64,000 nt of DNA from Pseudomonas sp. Leaf48 (GCF_001421885.1 NZ_LMLH01000032.1:130537-194536), one strand, 5' to 3'. Counted from the stretch's first letter, positions 24,241 to 33,383 are shown. The notes: generated by a model not told the origin, from the sequence alone. A program made the numbers and translations.

Positions 24241-25922
24241 TGGCGATGACTCACCTGATCGTCGCACCGATCCTGCTGCCGCTGTTGACCGCGGCGATCA
24301 TGCTGATGCTCGGCGAAAAACACCGCCCGCTGAAGGCGAAAATCAACCTGCTCTCCAGCCTGCTCGGGCTGGGCATTGCTGTGGCACTGTTGCAATGGAC
24401 GCAAACTACCGGCGTACCCGGTTCGATCGGCGTCTACCTGCCGAGCAACTGGCAGGTGCCATTCGGCCTGGTGCTGGTGGTCGATCGCCTGTCGGCACTG
24501 ATGCTGGTGCTGACCGGAATCATCGGTGTCAGCGCGTTGCTGTTCGCCATGGCCCGCTGGGACAGCGCAGGTTCGAGCTTCCATGCCTTGTTCCAGATCC
24601 AGTTGATGGGCCTGTACGGCGCCTTCCTCACAGCGGATCTGTTCAACCTGTTCGTGTTCTTCGAAGTACTGCTGGCCGCGTCCTACGGGCTGATGCTGCA
24701 CGGCTCGGGGCGGGCACGGGTGTCGTCGGGGCTGCATTACATCTCGATCAACCTGCTGGCCTCGTCGCTGTTCCTGATTGGCGCGGCGTTGATCTACGGG
24801 GTCACCGGCACCCTGAACATGGCCGACCTGGCGCTGAAGATCCCGCTGGTATCGGACGCCGATCGCGGCTTGCTGCATGCCGGTGCGGGCATTCTCGCGG
24901 TGGCGTTCCTGGCCAAGGCCGGAATGTGGCCGCTGAACTTCTGGCTGGTGCCGGCCTACTCTGCGGCGAGCGCACCGGTAGCGGCGATGTTCGCGATCAT
25001 GACCAAGGTCGGCATCTATACCTTGCTACGCCTGTGGACCCTGCTGTTCTCTGCCCAGGCCGGCGCGTCGGCGTTTTTTGGTGGTGACTGGCTGATCTAC
25101 GGCGGCATGGCCACTATCGTCTGCGCGGCCATCTCCATTCTCGCCGCACAACGCCTGGAGCGCATGGCCAGCCTGAGCATTCTGGTATCGGCGGGGATCT
25201 TGCTTTCGGCCATCGGTTTCGCCCAGCCGAACCTGATTGGCGCCGCGCTGTTTTACCTGGTCAGCTCGACCCTGGCATTGAGCGCGCTGTTTTTGCTCGC
25301 CGAGCTGATCGAGCGCTCGCGCTCGGCCAACGAAATCCAACTGGAGGACGAAGCCGGACTGCTGCCGCGCCCCCTGGAGTCCCTGCATCCACCCAAAGGC
25401 ATCAACCTCGACGACGATCAAAAAGTAGTGGTCGGCCAGGTGATTCCCTGGACCATGGCGTTTCTCGGCCTGGGTTTCATTGCCTGCGCCTTGCTGATCA
25501 TCGGCATGCCGCCACTCTCCGGTTTCATCGGCAAGCTCGGGCTGCTCAACGCCCTGCTCAATCCACTGGGGCTGGGCGATAGCGGCAACTCACCGATATC
25601 GAACGCCGCATGGGCTCTGCTGGTCCTGTTGATTGTGTCGGGGCTGGCGTCGTTGATCGCCTTCTCGCGCCTGGGCATCCAGCGCTTCTGGACCCCGGCG
25701 GAACGTCCATCGCCGCTGCTGCGGCGTCTGGAGTGCGTGCCGATATTCGCCCTGCTGGGCCTGAGCATTGCGCTGACCTTCAAGGCCGAGCCCCTGTTGC
25801 GCTTCACCCAGGCCGCTGCCGATGCCTTGAACAACCCGCAGCAATACGTCAATGCCGTGCTCGATACCCGGGTGGTACCGAACCCGACAGCCCCTGCTGC
25901 GATGCTGGAGGTGCAACCATGA
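24237..25922 (+). CDS. phaD: Monovalent cation/H+ antiporter subunit D
   Basis: About 561 residues from the ATG at 24237, overlapping the phaC stop as ATGA; ATG codons at 24240 and 24246 are in frame, and the last has the best spacing from AAGGA. It is a NuoM/NuoN-like proton-translocating subunit with about fourteen helices (LFNLFVFFEVLLAASYGLML, FLAKAGMWPLNFWLVPAYS, MPPLSGFIGKLGLL). An inserted hydrophilic loop near residue 370 is acidic. The next gene begins with another ATGA overlap. Confidence 0.9.
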   Translation: MMAMTHLIVAPILLPLLTAAIMLMLGEKHRPLKAKINLLSSLLGLGIAVALLQWTQTTGVPGSIGVYLPSNWQVPFGLVLVVDRLSALMLVLTGIIGVSALLFAMARWDSAGSSFHALFQIQLMGLYGAFLTADLFNLFVFFEVLLAASYGLMLHGSGRARVSSGLHYISINLLASSLFLIGAALIYGVTGTLNMADLALKIPLVSDADRGLLHAGAGILAVAFLAKAGMWPLNFWLVPAYSAASAPVAAMFAIMTKVGIYTLLRLWTLLFSAQAGASAFFGGDWLIYGGMATIVCAAISILAAQRLERMASLSILVSAGILLSAIGFAQPNLIGAALFYLVSSTLALSALFLLAELIERSRSANEIQLEDEAGLLPRPLESLHPPKGINLDDDQKVVVGQVIPWTMAFLGLGFIACALLIIGMPPLSGFIGKLGLLNALLNPLGLGDSGNSPISNAAWALLVLLIVSGLASLIAFSRLGIQRFWTPAERPSPLLRRLECVPIFALLGLSIALTFKAEPLLRFTQAAADALNNPQQYVNAVLDTRVVPNPTAPAAMLEVQP

Positions 25923-26407
25923 AGCGCCTGTTCCCTGCGCCATGGCTGTCGCTGTCCCTATGGCTGCTGTGGTTGCTGCTGAACCTGTCGATGAGCCCGG
26001 GTAACCTGCTGCTGGGCGCGGCGCTGGGTTTCTGTGCACCCCTGATGATGCGCAGGCTGCGTCCGTCCCATGTGCGCATTCGCCGGCCAGGGGTGATCCT
26101 GCGCCTGATCCTGGTAGTCGGTCGCGATGTGCTGGTGTCCAATCTCGCCGTGGCCTGGAACGTGCTCAATGCGGGTCGTCGCCCACCGCGCTCACGCTTC
26201 ATCAAGGTGCCACTGGACCTGCGTGATGCCAACGGGCTGGCTGCACTGTCGATGATCACCACGGTGGTGCCGGGCACGATCTGGTCGGAGTTGGCCCTGG
26301 ACCGCAGCATCCTGCTGCTGCACGTTTTCGACCTGGACGACGAGGCGCTGTTCATCCAGCACTTCAAGGCGACCTATGAACGCCCGTTGATGGAGATCTT
26401 CGAATGA
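25919..26407 (+). CDS. phaE: Monovalent cation/H+ antiporter subunit E
   Basis: 162 residues. Two or three N-terminal helices (LSLSLWLLWLLLNLSM, NLLLGAALGFCAPLMM) lead to a cytoplasmic domain with SMITTVVPGTIWSEL, the usual T-P-G-T motif of MrpE. It overlaps subunit D at its start and subunit F at its end by four bases each. Confidence 0.9.
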   Translation: MKRLFPAPWLSLSLWLLWLLLNLSMSPGNLLLGAALGFCAPLMMRRLRPSHVRIRRPGVILRLILVVGRDVLVSNLAVAWNVLNAGRRPPRSRFIKVPLDLRDANGLAALSMITTVVPGTIWSELALDRSILLLHVFDLDDEALFIQHFKATYERPLMEIFE

Positions 26408-26682
26408 GCCCATTGCTGTCGAATGCGATCCTGCTGAGCCTGTTTGTGTTTTCCCTGGCGATGATTCTGACCCTGATCCGCCTGTTCAAGGGGCCGTCTG
26501 CCCAGGACCGGGTGCTGGCCCTGGACTACCTGTACATCGTCGCCATGCTGATGATGCTGACACTGGGCATTCGCTACGCCAGTGACACCTACTTCGAGGC
26601 GGCGCTGCTGATTGCGCTGTTCGGTTTTGTCGGCTCGTTCGCCCTGGCGAAATTCCTCCTGCGTGGCGAGGTGATCGAATGA
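26404..26682 (+). CDS. phaF: Monovalent cation/H+ antiporter subunit F
   Basis: 92 residues with three helices. It carries LIRLFKGPSAQDRVLALD, the conserved G-P-x-x-x-D-R-x-x-A-x-D motif of MrpF. It overlaps both neighbours by four bases. It is an essential small subunit of the complex. Confidence 0.9.
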   Translation: MSPLLSNAILLSLFVFSLAMILTLIRLFKGPSAQDRVLALDYLYIVAMLMMLTLGIRYASDTYFEAALLIALFGFVGSFALAKFLLRGEVIE

Positions 26683-27041
26683 ACGCACAACTGTCTTTAT
26701 GGGTGGAAATCCCGGTGGCGATCCTGTTGGTCTGCGGCAGCCTGTTCGCGCTGATCGGTGCGATCGGCCTGCTGCGCATGAAGGATTACTTCCAGCGCAT
26801 GCACCCGCCGGCACTGGCCTCGACACTGGGAGCCTGGAGCGTGGCGCTGGCCTCGATCATCTATTTTTCGGCGCTCAAGTCCGGGCCGGTGCTGCACGCC
26901 TGGCTGATCCCTATCCTGCTGGCGATTACCGTGCCCGTGACTACTTTGCTGCTGGCCCGCGCGGCGCTGTTTCGCAAGCGCATGGCCGGGGATGATGTGC
27001 CGGCCGAGGTATCCAGTCGGCGCACAGAGAGCGGGAGCTGA
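26679..27041 (+). CDS. phaG: Monovalent cation/H+ antiporter subunit G
   Basis: 120 residues with three helices. GAIGLLRMKDYFQRMHPPAL is the MrpG signature (G-x-x-G-x-x-R-x-x-D-x-x-x-R-x-H). It ends the operon; a REPIN follows 27 bases later. Confidence 0.9.
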   Translation: MNAQLSLWVEIPVAILLVCGSLFALIGAIGLLRMKDYFQRMHPPALASTLGAWSVALASIIYFSALKSGPVLHAWLIPILLAITVPVTTLLLARAALFRKRMAGDDVPAEVSSRRTESGS

Positions 27042-27067
27042 TCAGGAGTTCTTGTGGAGCAAGGAAT

Positions 27068-27172
27068 GGCCCCTTCGCGAGCAAGCCCGCTCCCACAGGA
27101 AATCTTCAGCAAGCTTAAAACTTGTGTACAACAGCGATCACCTGTGGGAGCGGGCTTGCTCGCGAAGGGGCC
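27068..27172. repeat. REPIN (inverted REP pair)
   Basis: Perfect 32-base arms, GGCCCCTTCGCGAGCAAGCC and onward to CACAGG, and the reverse complement at 27141-27172, with about 40 bases between. It separates the antiporter operon from a converging gene. Confidence 0.95.
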
Positions 27173-27178
27173 AGCCAG

Positions 27179-27616
27179 TCAAACCCAGGCAACTACCAGC
27201 AACCCCGCCCCCAGCATCACACACAACGGCGAGTACACCCAGGTATCCAGCCAGGCGAACCGCGAGCCTTTGACCTCCTTGAAAAACCCCACCAGTTCCG
27301 AATCGCCGATGGCCCGGGCGAACAGTAAAAGTGCAACGGCGCTGATCAGCCACTGCAGCCACCCGTGATTCACTTGTGGCAGGCACAAGCCGACCCGCAA
27401 GCACACCAGCAGAGCAATCAACAGCAACGCGCCAGCCACCAGCAGCGTGATCCAGCCTCGCGGCTTGAAGGCCGGGCGCAGTTGTTTACTGCCCTCCTCC
27501 GGCACCTGCGGGACTGCCGCCACCGCCGCCCACTCGCCACCCAGCGCCCAATACACATGCACCAGGCTGATCACTGCAAAGATCGCCACCAGCCACCGCG
27601 CTAACATCAAGGTCAT
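27179..27616 (-). CDS. DUF3995-type membrane protein
   Basis: 145 residues with four hydrophobic segments (LMLARWLVAIFAVISLVHVY, ITLLVAGALLLIALLVCL, WLQWLISAVALLLFARA, VYSPLCVMLGAGLLVVAWV). HVYWALGG early and a late FAWLDTWVYSPLC are typical of the DUF3995 family. Function is unknown. The stop lies next to the REPIN. Confidence 0.7.
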   Translation of the reverse strand: MTLMLARWLVAIFAVISLVHVYWALGGEWAAVAAVPQVPEEGSKQLRPAFKPRGWITLLVAGALLLIALLVCLRVGLCLPQVNHGWLQWLISAVALLLFARAIGDSELVGFFKEVKGSRFAWLDTWVYSPLCVMLGAGLLVVAWV

Positions 27617-27661
27617 GAATGCGAATCCTGGAAGGAGAATGCCCAGACATAGAGCAGGTGA

Positions 27662-28678
27662 TCATTCGAGATCGGCAGCAACTTTATCCGCCACGTCCTT
27701 GGGCACCCAGGCCTGCCAGACATCCGGGTGTGCCCTCATGAACGCTTGCGCGGCCTGACGCGGCGCAGTGTGTTTCTCGCTCATCTCGGCCAGGGCCTTG
27801 TTCAACGGCTCGATCGGAAAATCAACCTTGGAGAAGAACTCGGCGATTTGCGGGTATTGTTTCTGGAACGGGGTGGACACACCGATGGACAGCTTGGAGG
27901 CCAGTGAACGAGTCGGTTGCGGGTTGGGATTATCGGCGTCGGTCAGGGTCTTCCAGGCCTCGGCATCGAACGGTGGCTCTTCCAGTTGGACCAGCTTGAA
28001 GCGGCCGAGCAACGGCGTGGGTGACCAATAATAGAAGAGCACAGGCTTGCCACGCCGAATCGACGAACTGATTTCCGCATCCAGCGCCGCGCCCGAACCA
28101 CTGCGGAAGTTCACATAGCTGTCTTCCAGACCGTAGGCCTTGAGCTTCTGTTTGTTGACCACTTCCGACGTCCAGCCGATCGGGCTGTTGAGAAAACGTC
28201 CCTTGTCTGGAGCTTCCGGGTCGCTAAACACGTTTTTGTAGCGCGGCAGGTCGGTGACACTGCGCAGGTCCGGTGCCATCGGCTTGATGCCTTTGGCCGG
28301 ATCGCCCTTGATCACATACTCCGGTACCCACCAGCCCTCGGTGGCGCCCTTGACCGTGTCGCCCAGACTGACGACCTTGCCTTCGGCCTCCGCCTTGACC
28401 CAGACCGGACTGCGCCCGGCCCATTCTTCACCAATGACCTGGATATCGTTGTTGGCCAGTGCGGTTTCCAGGGTAATGGTGGTACCCGGCAAGGTATCGG
28501 TCGGCAGCCCGTAGCCCTTCTCGACAATGATGCGCAGGACATCGGTAATCAGGCTGCCGCTTTCCCAGTTCAGATCGGCGAAGTGGATCGGCGCCTGGGC
28601 GGCGGACACCGGGACCGGGCTTGCCAGCAGCCCGATAGTGGCCAGCACCGCAGCCAGCAACCGTCGAAATCCGTTCAT
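27662..28678 (-). CDS. Glycine betaine/proline-type ABC substrate-binding protein
   Basis: 338 residues from the ATG at 28678. The signal peptide ends PVSA. The mature protein begins APIHFADLNWESGSLITDVL and contains GYGLPTDTLPGTT and AEIWAG-like sequence (GEEWAGRSPVWVKA), then TEGWWVPEYV. These are typical of OpuAC/ProX-like periplasmic proteins, whose aromatic residues form the cage for quaternary amines. No permease or ATPase gene is adjacent, so it is an orphan that probably serves a transporter encoded elsewhere. The ligand (betaine, choline, carnitine or similar) is not resolved. Confidence 0.82.
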   Translation of the reverse strand: MNGFRRLLAAVLATIGLLASPVPVSAAQAPIHFADLNWESGSLITDVLRIIVEKGYGLPTDTLPGTTITLETALANNDIQVIGEEWAGRSPVWVKAEAEGKVVSLGDTVKGATEGWWVPEYVIKGDPAKGIKPMAPDLRSVTDLPRYKNVFSDPEAPDKGRFLNSPIGWTSEVVNKQKLKAYGLEDSYVNFRSGSGAALDAEISSSIRRGKPVLFYYWSPTPLLGRFKLVQLEEPPFDAEAWKTLTDADNPNPQPTRSLASKLSIGVSTPFQKQYPQIAEFFSKVDFPIEPLNKALAEMSEKHTAPRQAAQAFMRAHPDVWQAWVPKDVADKVAADLE

Positions 28679-28796
28679 GCTTTTGCACCTCGTGCTGTTC
28701 ACAGCAATAGCAGGATGGCCTGGCAGAAGACCGCAAAGCCTCAAAATACTCAGTCAATTGACTGTAGTAGAGGATCCTGCTTTCGAGGGGCGTGAT

Positions 28797-29000
28797 TCAA
28801 TTTTCGGAAATTTCCTGCAAACGCATCAGCTCTTTCCTGACCATGCTGGCGTACTCCGCCGGTCGCAACAGGTAAATCTGTGAAGCCACCCAGCTCAGCC
28901 AGGCTCCCTGCAGAACGGCCCGCTGCTCAAACAGCCGCAGTGCTTCGCTTTGCGCGCCGGCCAGGTTCCGTGCGTGGAAATCGGCGCGGGACAGCGTCAT
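28797..29000 (-). CDS. Small hypothetical protein
   Basis: 67 residues from the ATG at 29000, which overlaps the TAA of the upstream gene (TAATG). The chain is mostly helical with LRLFEQRAVLQGAWLSWVAS and LLRPAEYASMVRKELMRL, and has no signal or membrane segment. It is translationally coupled to the 149-residue protein upstream, so the two probably act together. The motif pattern faintly recalls small phasin-related helical proteins, but I do not assign a family. Confidence 0.6.
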   Translation of the reverse strand: MTLSRADFHARNLAGAQSEALRLFEQRAVLQGAWLSWVASQIYLLRPAEYASMVRKELMRLQEISEN

Positions 29001-29449
29001 TACTCGCTGGCCTTGAAGGTCACCAGTTCGCCCTTGCGCCATTTGGCTGCCTTGGCAGTCACGGCCTTCAGGGTCTTGGTCAGGTTTTCCTGCAATTGTT
29101 GATTCGCGGCGAATACCGTCACCACGTTGTGCCCTTCCTTGAACACGATCGCCTCACCGTCGGCAGTGGTCACGAAAGCGTAATCGCCCAGACCGTAGAC
29201 CGTGAGTTTGATGTCGCGGAACCGGATCTCCAGCTTGCCGCCTTCGCGACTCGGTAGCACCGAGGCGCTGAAATGATCGCCGACCTTGAGTTTGAGTCCC
29301 GGTTTGTCGTCCACCACCAGGGCTGAATCGGTGTCGATTTCGGCAATGTAGATGCCTTCAGCGCTCTGTTCGGTGATGTAAACGAAACGTGACTGAAATT
29401 GTTTAACCAGCTTTGCGCGCAGATCGCCCAGCACGAACAAAGCATGCAT
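29000..29449 (-). CDS. Hypothetical cytoplasmic protein
   Basis: 149 residues from the ATG at 29449; the RBS is weak, and an upstream TTG in the same frame cannot be excluded. Strand-rich sequence (SRFVYITEQSAEGIYIAEID, KLEIRFRDIKLTVYG, DGEAIVFKEGHNVVTVF) followed by a helical Lys-rich tail. No signal peptide. It is the first gene of a two-gene unit with the 67-residue protein. Family not recognised. Confidence 0.6.
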   Translation of the reverse strand: MHALFVLGDLRAKLVKQFQSRFVYITEQSAEGIYIAEIDTDSALVVDDKPGLKLKVGDHFSASVLPSREGGKLEIRFRDIKLTVYGLGDYAFVTTADGEAIVFKEGHNVVTVFAANQQLQENLTKTLKAVTAKAAKWRKGELVTFKASE

Positions 29450-29875
29450 ATCGAGATTACTTACTGCCAAGGAAACATCCCCACATCTGTTAATGGTGCC
29501 GCACGCAGGAAAAGCGCGCGGCCAAAAAAGCGGCAATGCCGAAGGTGAAGCCAAAGAACCCGGGTTGATACCTGAATGAGCAGTGCACTCATTTATCACG
29601 AGGCTGAGAGACTACTGGAGCGTCACTCGCATCGTCCTGACAGGCGTTCGACAAAGGTTGAAGGAAAACGCCTATTTACGGTCAGAAAAATCCGGACTAT
29701 CAACATCAAGGAAAAAACCTAAAAAGAAAAGCACATTTCCTACATATCGCTAGCAAAAAATTGCTTTAGATAACCATCTGTCACCCACCAGCGGCGGCAA
29801 TTCTAGAGCAGCGATGCTGTTGCAGACTACCCAAAACGACGTAAACACTTCGGTAAACATTGAAAAGGACTTCAT
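29450..29875. other. Intergenic stretch, AT-rich in its right half
   Basis: No convincing gene. About 29660-29800 is clearly AT-rich (runs of AAAAAA) and may contain promoters for the leftward or rightward neighbours, but no pair of elements is clear enough to call. Confidence 0.3.
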
Positions 29876-30124
29876 ATGTGCACGCTGACACACTTCGCCC
29901 AACCCTTTGCTACCCTCCCGCCGACGCCGTCGAATGCCTGTCCGGCACAGCTGCGCAGCCCTGAACGGCCTGACGAGGTCGTGGCAGGGGCTCGTTTCCA
30001 GGTGGTTCTGGCGGGCAATGCCTTCTTCCACATCAGGGAAATTTCTACCGGCTGCGTAAGAGGTTTCCGAGCCAGCCATAACGAAGCCTGTGCTCTGGCC
30101 CGCTCTTTCGAATCACGAATATGA
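29876..30124 (+). CDS. Short hypothetical protein, doubtful
   Basis: 82 residues. The ATG follows AAAAGGACTTCAT, a reasonable ribosome binding site. The sequence (MCTLTHFAQPFATLPPTPS, VVLAGNAFFHIREISTGC) has no family I recognise. Codon usage is acceptable for the genome. An opposite-strand frame of similar length looks less protein-like. Confidence 0.4.
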   Translation: MCTLTHFAQPFATLPPTPSNACPAQLRSPERPDEVVAGARFQVVLAGNAFFHIREISTGCVRGFRASHNEACALARSFESRI

Positions 30125-30271
30125 TTGGCCAACAGTACCGTTTCGTCAGCCCGGCGACTTAACTCAGCCGCCAGCGGGCAACTACTGCCATACTGCCGGC
30201 CCAATCAAACACCTCTCCGACCGCTGGGATGTGTTGAATACAATAATATATTTTCAAGGGAAGGCTGCTAC

Positions 30272-30502
30272 GTGACGGAATTTGATATCGGCGAGTTTTT
30301 TATCCGGGGCGAAGCCAGAGAGCTCGACGGTGAATTTCAGGCAGTGATTGTCATGCGCGCCAAGCCACCGCTCAAGACCGTGACCTACCATCAGGTCGAA
30401 AAGGATCGCTGGTTCAAGACCCCGGATGTCGCCGCCATTGCCGCGCAGGAATCGGCCAAGGCCCTCAAAGCCGCCGTCGATGCAGGAGCATTGAAAGCCT
30501 GA
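30272..30502 (+). CDS. Small hypothetical protein
   Basis: 76 residues from a GTG at 30272 preceded by AAGGGAAGG. It reads TEFDIGEFFIRGEARELDGE, then VIVMRAKPPLKTVTYHQV, and ends in an Ala/Lys-rich helix. No signal peptide or membrane helix. It has the look of a small conserved pseudomonad protein; no function is known to me. Confidence 0.55.
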   Translation: MTEFDIGEFFIRGEARELDGEFQAVIVMRAKPPLKTVTYHQVEKDRWFKTPDVAAIAAQESAKALKAAVDAGALKA

Positions 30503-30635
30503 CGGTCAAGTTAGCGTCTATGCTCTGCTCTAAGTTTTGGCATCAGGATCGAACTCCGCCAGCGCGGCTTCCTCAGATGCAGTGAAGCCGCGCTTTCATA
30601 CCCGATTGCGACTGACTAACTGCAAGGAGATGAAG

Positions 30636-30875
30636 ATGGAATCACCGACCCACGACCTCAAAGGCCTGTTCGACCAGCTAGGCCTGGACTCCAATCAGAA
30701 AGCTATCGACGATTTCATTGCCAGTCACTCCCCGCTCCCCGACGACAAGAAACTTATCGATGCCGACTTCTGGACACCGCAACAAGCCGGTTTCCTGAAA
30801 GAACAACTACGTGAAGACGCTGACTGGGCGCGGGTGGTCGATGACCTCAACCTGCGCATGCATCAGACACACTGA
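30636..30875 (+). CDS. DUF2789 family protein
   Basis: 79 residues from the ATG at 30636, six bases after AAGGAG; an ATG at 30630 has no spacing. MESPTHDLKGLFDQLGLDS, FIASHSPLP, and FWTPQQAGFLKEQLREDADW are the conserved parts of DUF2789, a small helical cytoplasmic family common in gamma-proteobacteria. Function is unknown. It converges with the next gene, seven bases away. Confidence 0.75.
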   Translation: MESPTHDLKGLFDQLGLDSNQKAIDDFIASHSPLPDDKKLIDADFWTPQQAGFLKEQLREDADWARVVDDLNLRMHQTH

Positions 30876-30881
30876 CGTCAC

Positions 30882-31085
30882 TCAATGCAGGCTGTCCGGC
30901 TTGCCGGCGTCCAATCTCGCCAGCCAGGCAGCCTTGCACTCCTCTGCTTCATCGCGACTGGAGAACGCCGTACCCCGGCGCTCGCCGTTGAGCAATACCA
31001 CCCAGCAGACGCTGCGCCCCAACGTGCGCAGGCTGGCAGGCACACCGCTGCCAATCATGACTGCGACATCAACTTTGCATTGCAT
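30882..31085 (-). CDS. Small hypothetical protein
   Basis: 67 residues. VPASLRTLGRSVCWVVLLNG, GTAFSSRDEAEECKAAWLA. The beta-turn-beta then helix layout resembles small proteins that read an input from the host strand, but no family is recognised. It converges with the DUF2789 gene, and its spacing to neighbours fits a real gene. Confidence 0.5.
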   Translation of the reverse strand: MQCKVDVAVMIGSGVPASLRTLGRSVCWVVLLNGERRGTAFSSRDEAEECKAAWLARLDAGKPDSLH

Positions 31086-31194
31086 ACTGACCGTCCAAAC
31101 TTCATTAGCAACCTAACTATGTAGGCATGTTAATAAGTTTTCCGTGGAGGAAACAGCCATGCCTTGCACAGCTGTGTTGCAAAGCGAGTAACAA

Positions 31195-32811
31195 TTACCC
31201 TGCCGACGCATTTTCCGGCTTGTAGCCCAGACGCAACCCGCCCCAGTGGCGACCGTTGAGCATGATCGGTACCGAGAGATCGTGCATCAGCTCACCGGTG
31301 TCACGGGTATAGGTTTGCAACAGCACGGCCTTCTGATGGCTGCCGCAGCGAATCCCGGTGCGGTCGGCGAACTTGCGCTTGGTGCGATTGTGTACGGCAT
31401 CAACTTGCGCATCGCCGGTCAATGGCTGGCTGAACGCACGATTATGGGTGGGCACATAACCCTGCTGAGTACAGGCGATGGCGAACACCAGCCCTTCATG
31501 GCGCGACAACAGGGGTTCCTGAATGCCTGGCAGCACTTGATCGGTATATCGATCGAAGCGTGTCTGGAATTTTGCCGGGCTGGTATTGGCGATCGCCTGG
31601 TAGGTGCGATCGAACAGGTCGTCCAGGCTGATGCAGCCTGCCTCGACATCCGCTTCAAAACGCGCTGCGATCTGTGCCGCACCTTCCTGGGCGAGGTCGT
31701 AAACGCGCTGGTGATAGTCATCAAGACCCACCTCTGCAAGGCGTTCGCTGATGGTTTCGGCCTGGCCTTCCATTTGCACCGCTGCTTCGGCGAGGCGCCG
31801 GGTCTGTTGATCGCTGATCGCCAGGTCGCCGCGCATCTGCTCGATGGCCAGGAACAGGCTGTCGAATTGTTCACGGTTGGTCTGCGCACCTTGGGCGATT
31901 TCCCCTACCTGACTTTCGACACTGGCCGTCAGACGGGCAATGTTGTCCAGATGCTGGCCGGTGCTCTCTATCTGCCCGACTCCGCTGACCAGGTCGCTGG
32001 ATAGTTGCCGGATCTGCTCCACCACTTGCGCGGTGCGCTGCCGTATATCGGCCACCATCTCCCCGACTTCGCCGGTGGCAGTCGCCGTGCGCGCAGCGAG
32101 ACCGCGGACTTCATCGGCCACCACAGCAAAGCCGCGGCCGTGTTCCCCGGCACGCGCCGCCTCAATCGCAGCGTTCAACGCCAGCAGGTTGGTCTGACTG
32201 GCGATGGATTGAATCACCAGGGTCACGCGCTGGATATCGTCGCTGCGCAGGCTCAAGGCCTCAATCAGCTCGCGGCTGCTATTGGCGCGCTGGCTGAGCT
32301 GTTGCATCTGCGCGATGGATTCAATCAGCTCCGCACGCCCGGCCACAGCGCTCTCATGACTCTCGCTGGCGGCACTCAGGGCCTGACGACTATGGGACGA
32401 GGTGGCTTGTTCGGTGGCAATCAGCACCTGCGCGTTGCTGACAACCTGCGCAGCGGCCCCGAGCTGTGATTGCACCCTGGCTGCCAGTTGGCGAACGGAA
32501 AAGGCAACCCCGGCGGCGGATAGCGCGTTGTGGCTAGTGGTGCAGGAGAGATCACGCGTCAGGGCACCGATGGCGTCAGCGTCATCGGCAGGAGCGGCCT
32601 CGGCAGTGCTGCGCGAGCGCAGTCGCGGCAGCCAGATAATCAGCACGGCCGGTGGCAGGCCAAGGTAAAGCGACCAGCCACTGACCGTCATGCCGCCCAA
32701 CAACAGTATCAGGGCGATGCTTTGCAGTGTTGGAGTCAGCCAGCGGTTCTTCGGCAAAAGCACTGGTGCAGGCACTGCTGCAACCAGAGGTCCTTCTCTC
32801 GTCATCTTCAT
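31195..32811 (-). CDS. Methyl-accepting chemotaxis-type signalling protein
   Basis: About 538 residues from the ATG at 32811; an ATG at 32805 and a GTG at 32814 are alternatives. One N-terminal hydrophobic hairpin (LQSIALILLLGGMTVSGWSL) anchors the chain. There is no N-terminal periplasmic sensor of usual size. The signalling tip is clear (IASQTNLLALNAAIEAARAG, GFAVVADEVRGLAARTA). After it comes an unusual C-terminal domain of about 170 residues (YHQRVYDLAQEGAAQIAARF ending GGLRLGYKP). This is the layout of receptors with the ligand domain after the signalling domain, so sensing is probably cytoplasmic. No che genes are adjacent. Confidence 0.85.
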   Translation of the reverse strand: MKMTREGPLVAAVPAPVLLPKNRWLTPTLQSIALILLLGGMTVSGWSLYLGLPPAVLIIWLPRLRSRSTAEAAPADDADAIGALTRDLSCTTSHNALSAAGVAFSVRQLAARVQSQLGAAAQVVSNAQVLIATEQATSSHSRQALSAASESHESAVAGRAELIESIAQMQQLSQRANSSRELIEALSLRSDDIQRVTLVIQSIASQTNLLALNAAIEAARAGEHGRGFAVVADEVRGLAARTATATGEVGEMVADIRQRTAQVVEQIRQLSSDLVSGVGQIESTGQHLDNIARLTASVESQVGEIAQGAQTNREQFDSLFLAIEQMRGDLAISDQQTRRLAEAAVQMEGQAETISERLAEVGLDDYHQRVYDLAQEGAAQIAARFEADVEAGCISLDDLFDRTYQAIANTSPAKFQTRFDRYTDQVLPGIQEPLLSRHEGLVFAIACTQQGYVPTHNRAFSQPLTGDAQVDAVHNRTKRKFADRTGIRCGSHQKAVLLQTYTRDTGELMHDLSVPIMLNGRHWGGLRLGYKPENASAG

Positions 32812-32978
32812 CACCCCGGATAGCTTCTAATTGTTGTACCCGCAGTTAACGCCACTACATGGCCATTATCCATGGTCCATTGGTAGGGGGTGTTGGGGCG
32901 GGTCAGCAGAAGTACCGGGATTTTGTAAAAACGGCGAAAAGCAAAGGCAGCCAGATGATCACTGGCTGCCCCGCAGAA

Positions 32979-33383
32979 TCAGGCCTGACGCTGGTGCTTG
33001 TCGATTTGCTCGTGACGTTCCTGAGCTTCGATGCAGTACTTGGTGGTCGGGCTGATCAGCAAGCGCTTGAGGCCGATCGCCTCGCCGCTGTCATCGCACC
33101 AGCCAAAGCTGTCTTCTTTGATGCGTTCCAGCGCTTGTTCCAACTGAGGCAGCATGCGCTGGTCGCGATCGATCGCGTTTACCAGCCAGGTGCGCTCTTC
33201 TTCGACCGAAGCCGCGTCAGCCGGGTCAGCCGGGGTGTCCAGACTCTCGATGGCGATACGGTTCTGCTCGATGCGCTCATGGGTTTCGACTTTCATGTTC
33301 TGCAACAGCTCGGAGAAAAAAGCATGTTGCTCGGAGTTCATGTAGTCGTCCGCCGGCATGGCCAGCAACTTGTCCTTTGTCAT
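32979..33383 (-). CDS. DksA/TraR-type protein with two of four zinc cysteines
   Basis: 134 residues from the ATG at 33383. An N-terminal coiled coil leads to the zinc-finger region, which reads SFGWCDDSGEAIGLKRLL then TKYCIEAQERH. In canonical DksA these are C-x-x-C and C-x-x-C; here the second cysteine of each pair is Ser or Ala. This pattern is seen in the DksA2-type proteins of pseudomonads, which work without zinc. DksA proteins enter the RNA polymerase secondary channel and adjust promoters with ppGpp. It is a single gene without zinc-uptake neighbours, so it may be one of several DksA-like paralogues. Confidence 0.82.
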   Translation of the reverse strand: MTKDKLLAMPADDYMNSEQHAFFSELLQNMKVETHERIEQNRIAIESLDTPADPADAASVEEERTWLVNAIDRDQRMLPQLEQALERIKEDSFGWCDDSGEAIGLKRLLISPTTKYCIEAQERHEQIDKHQRQA

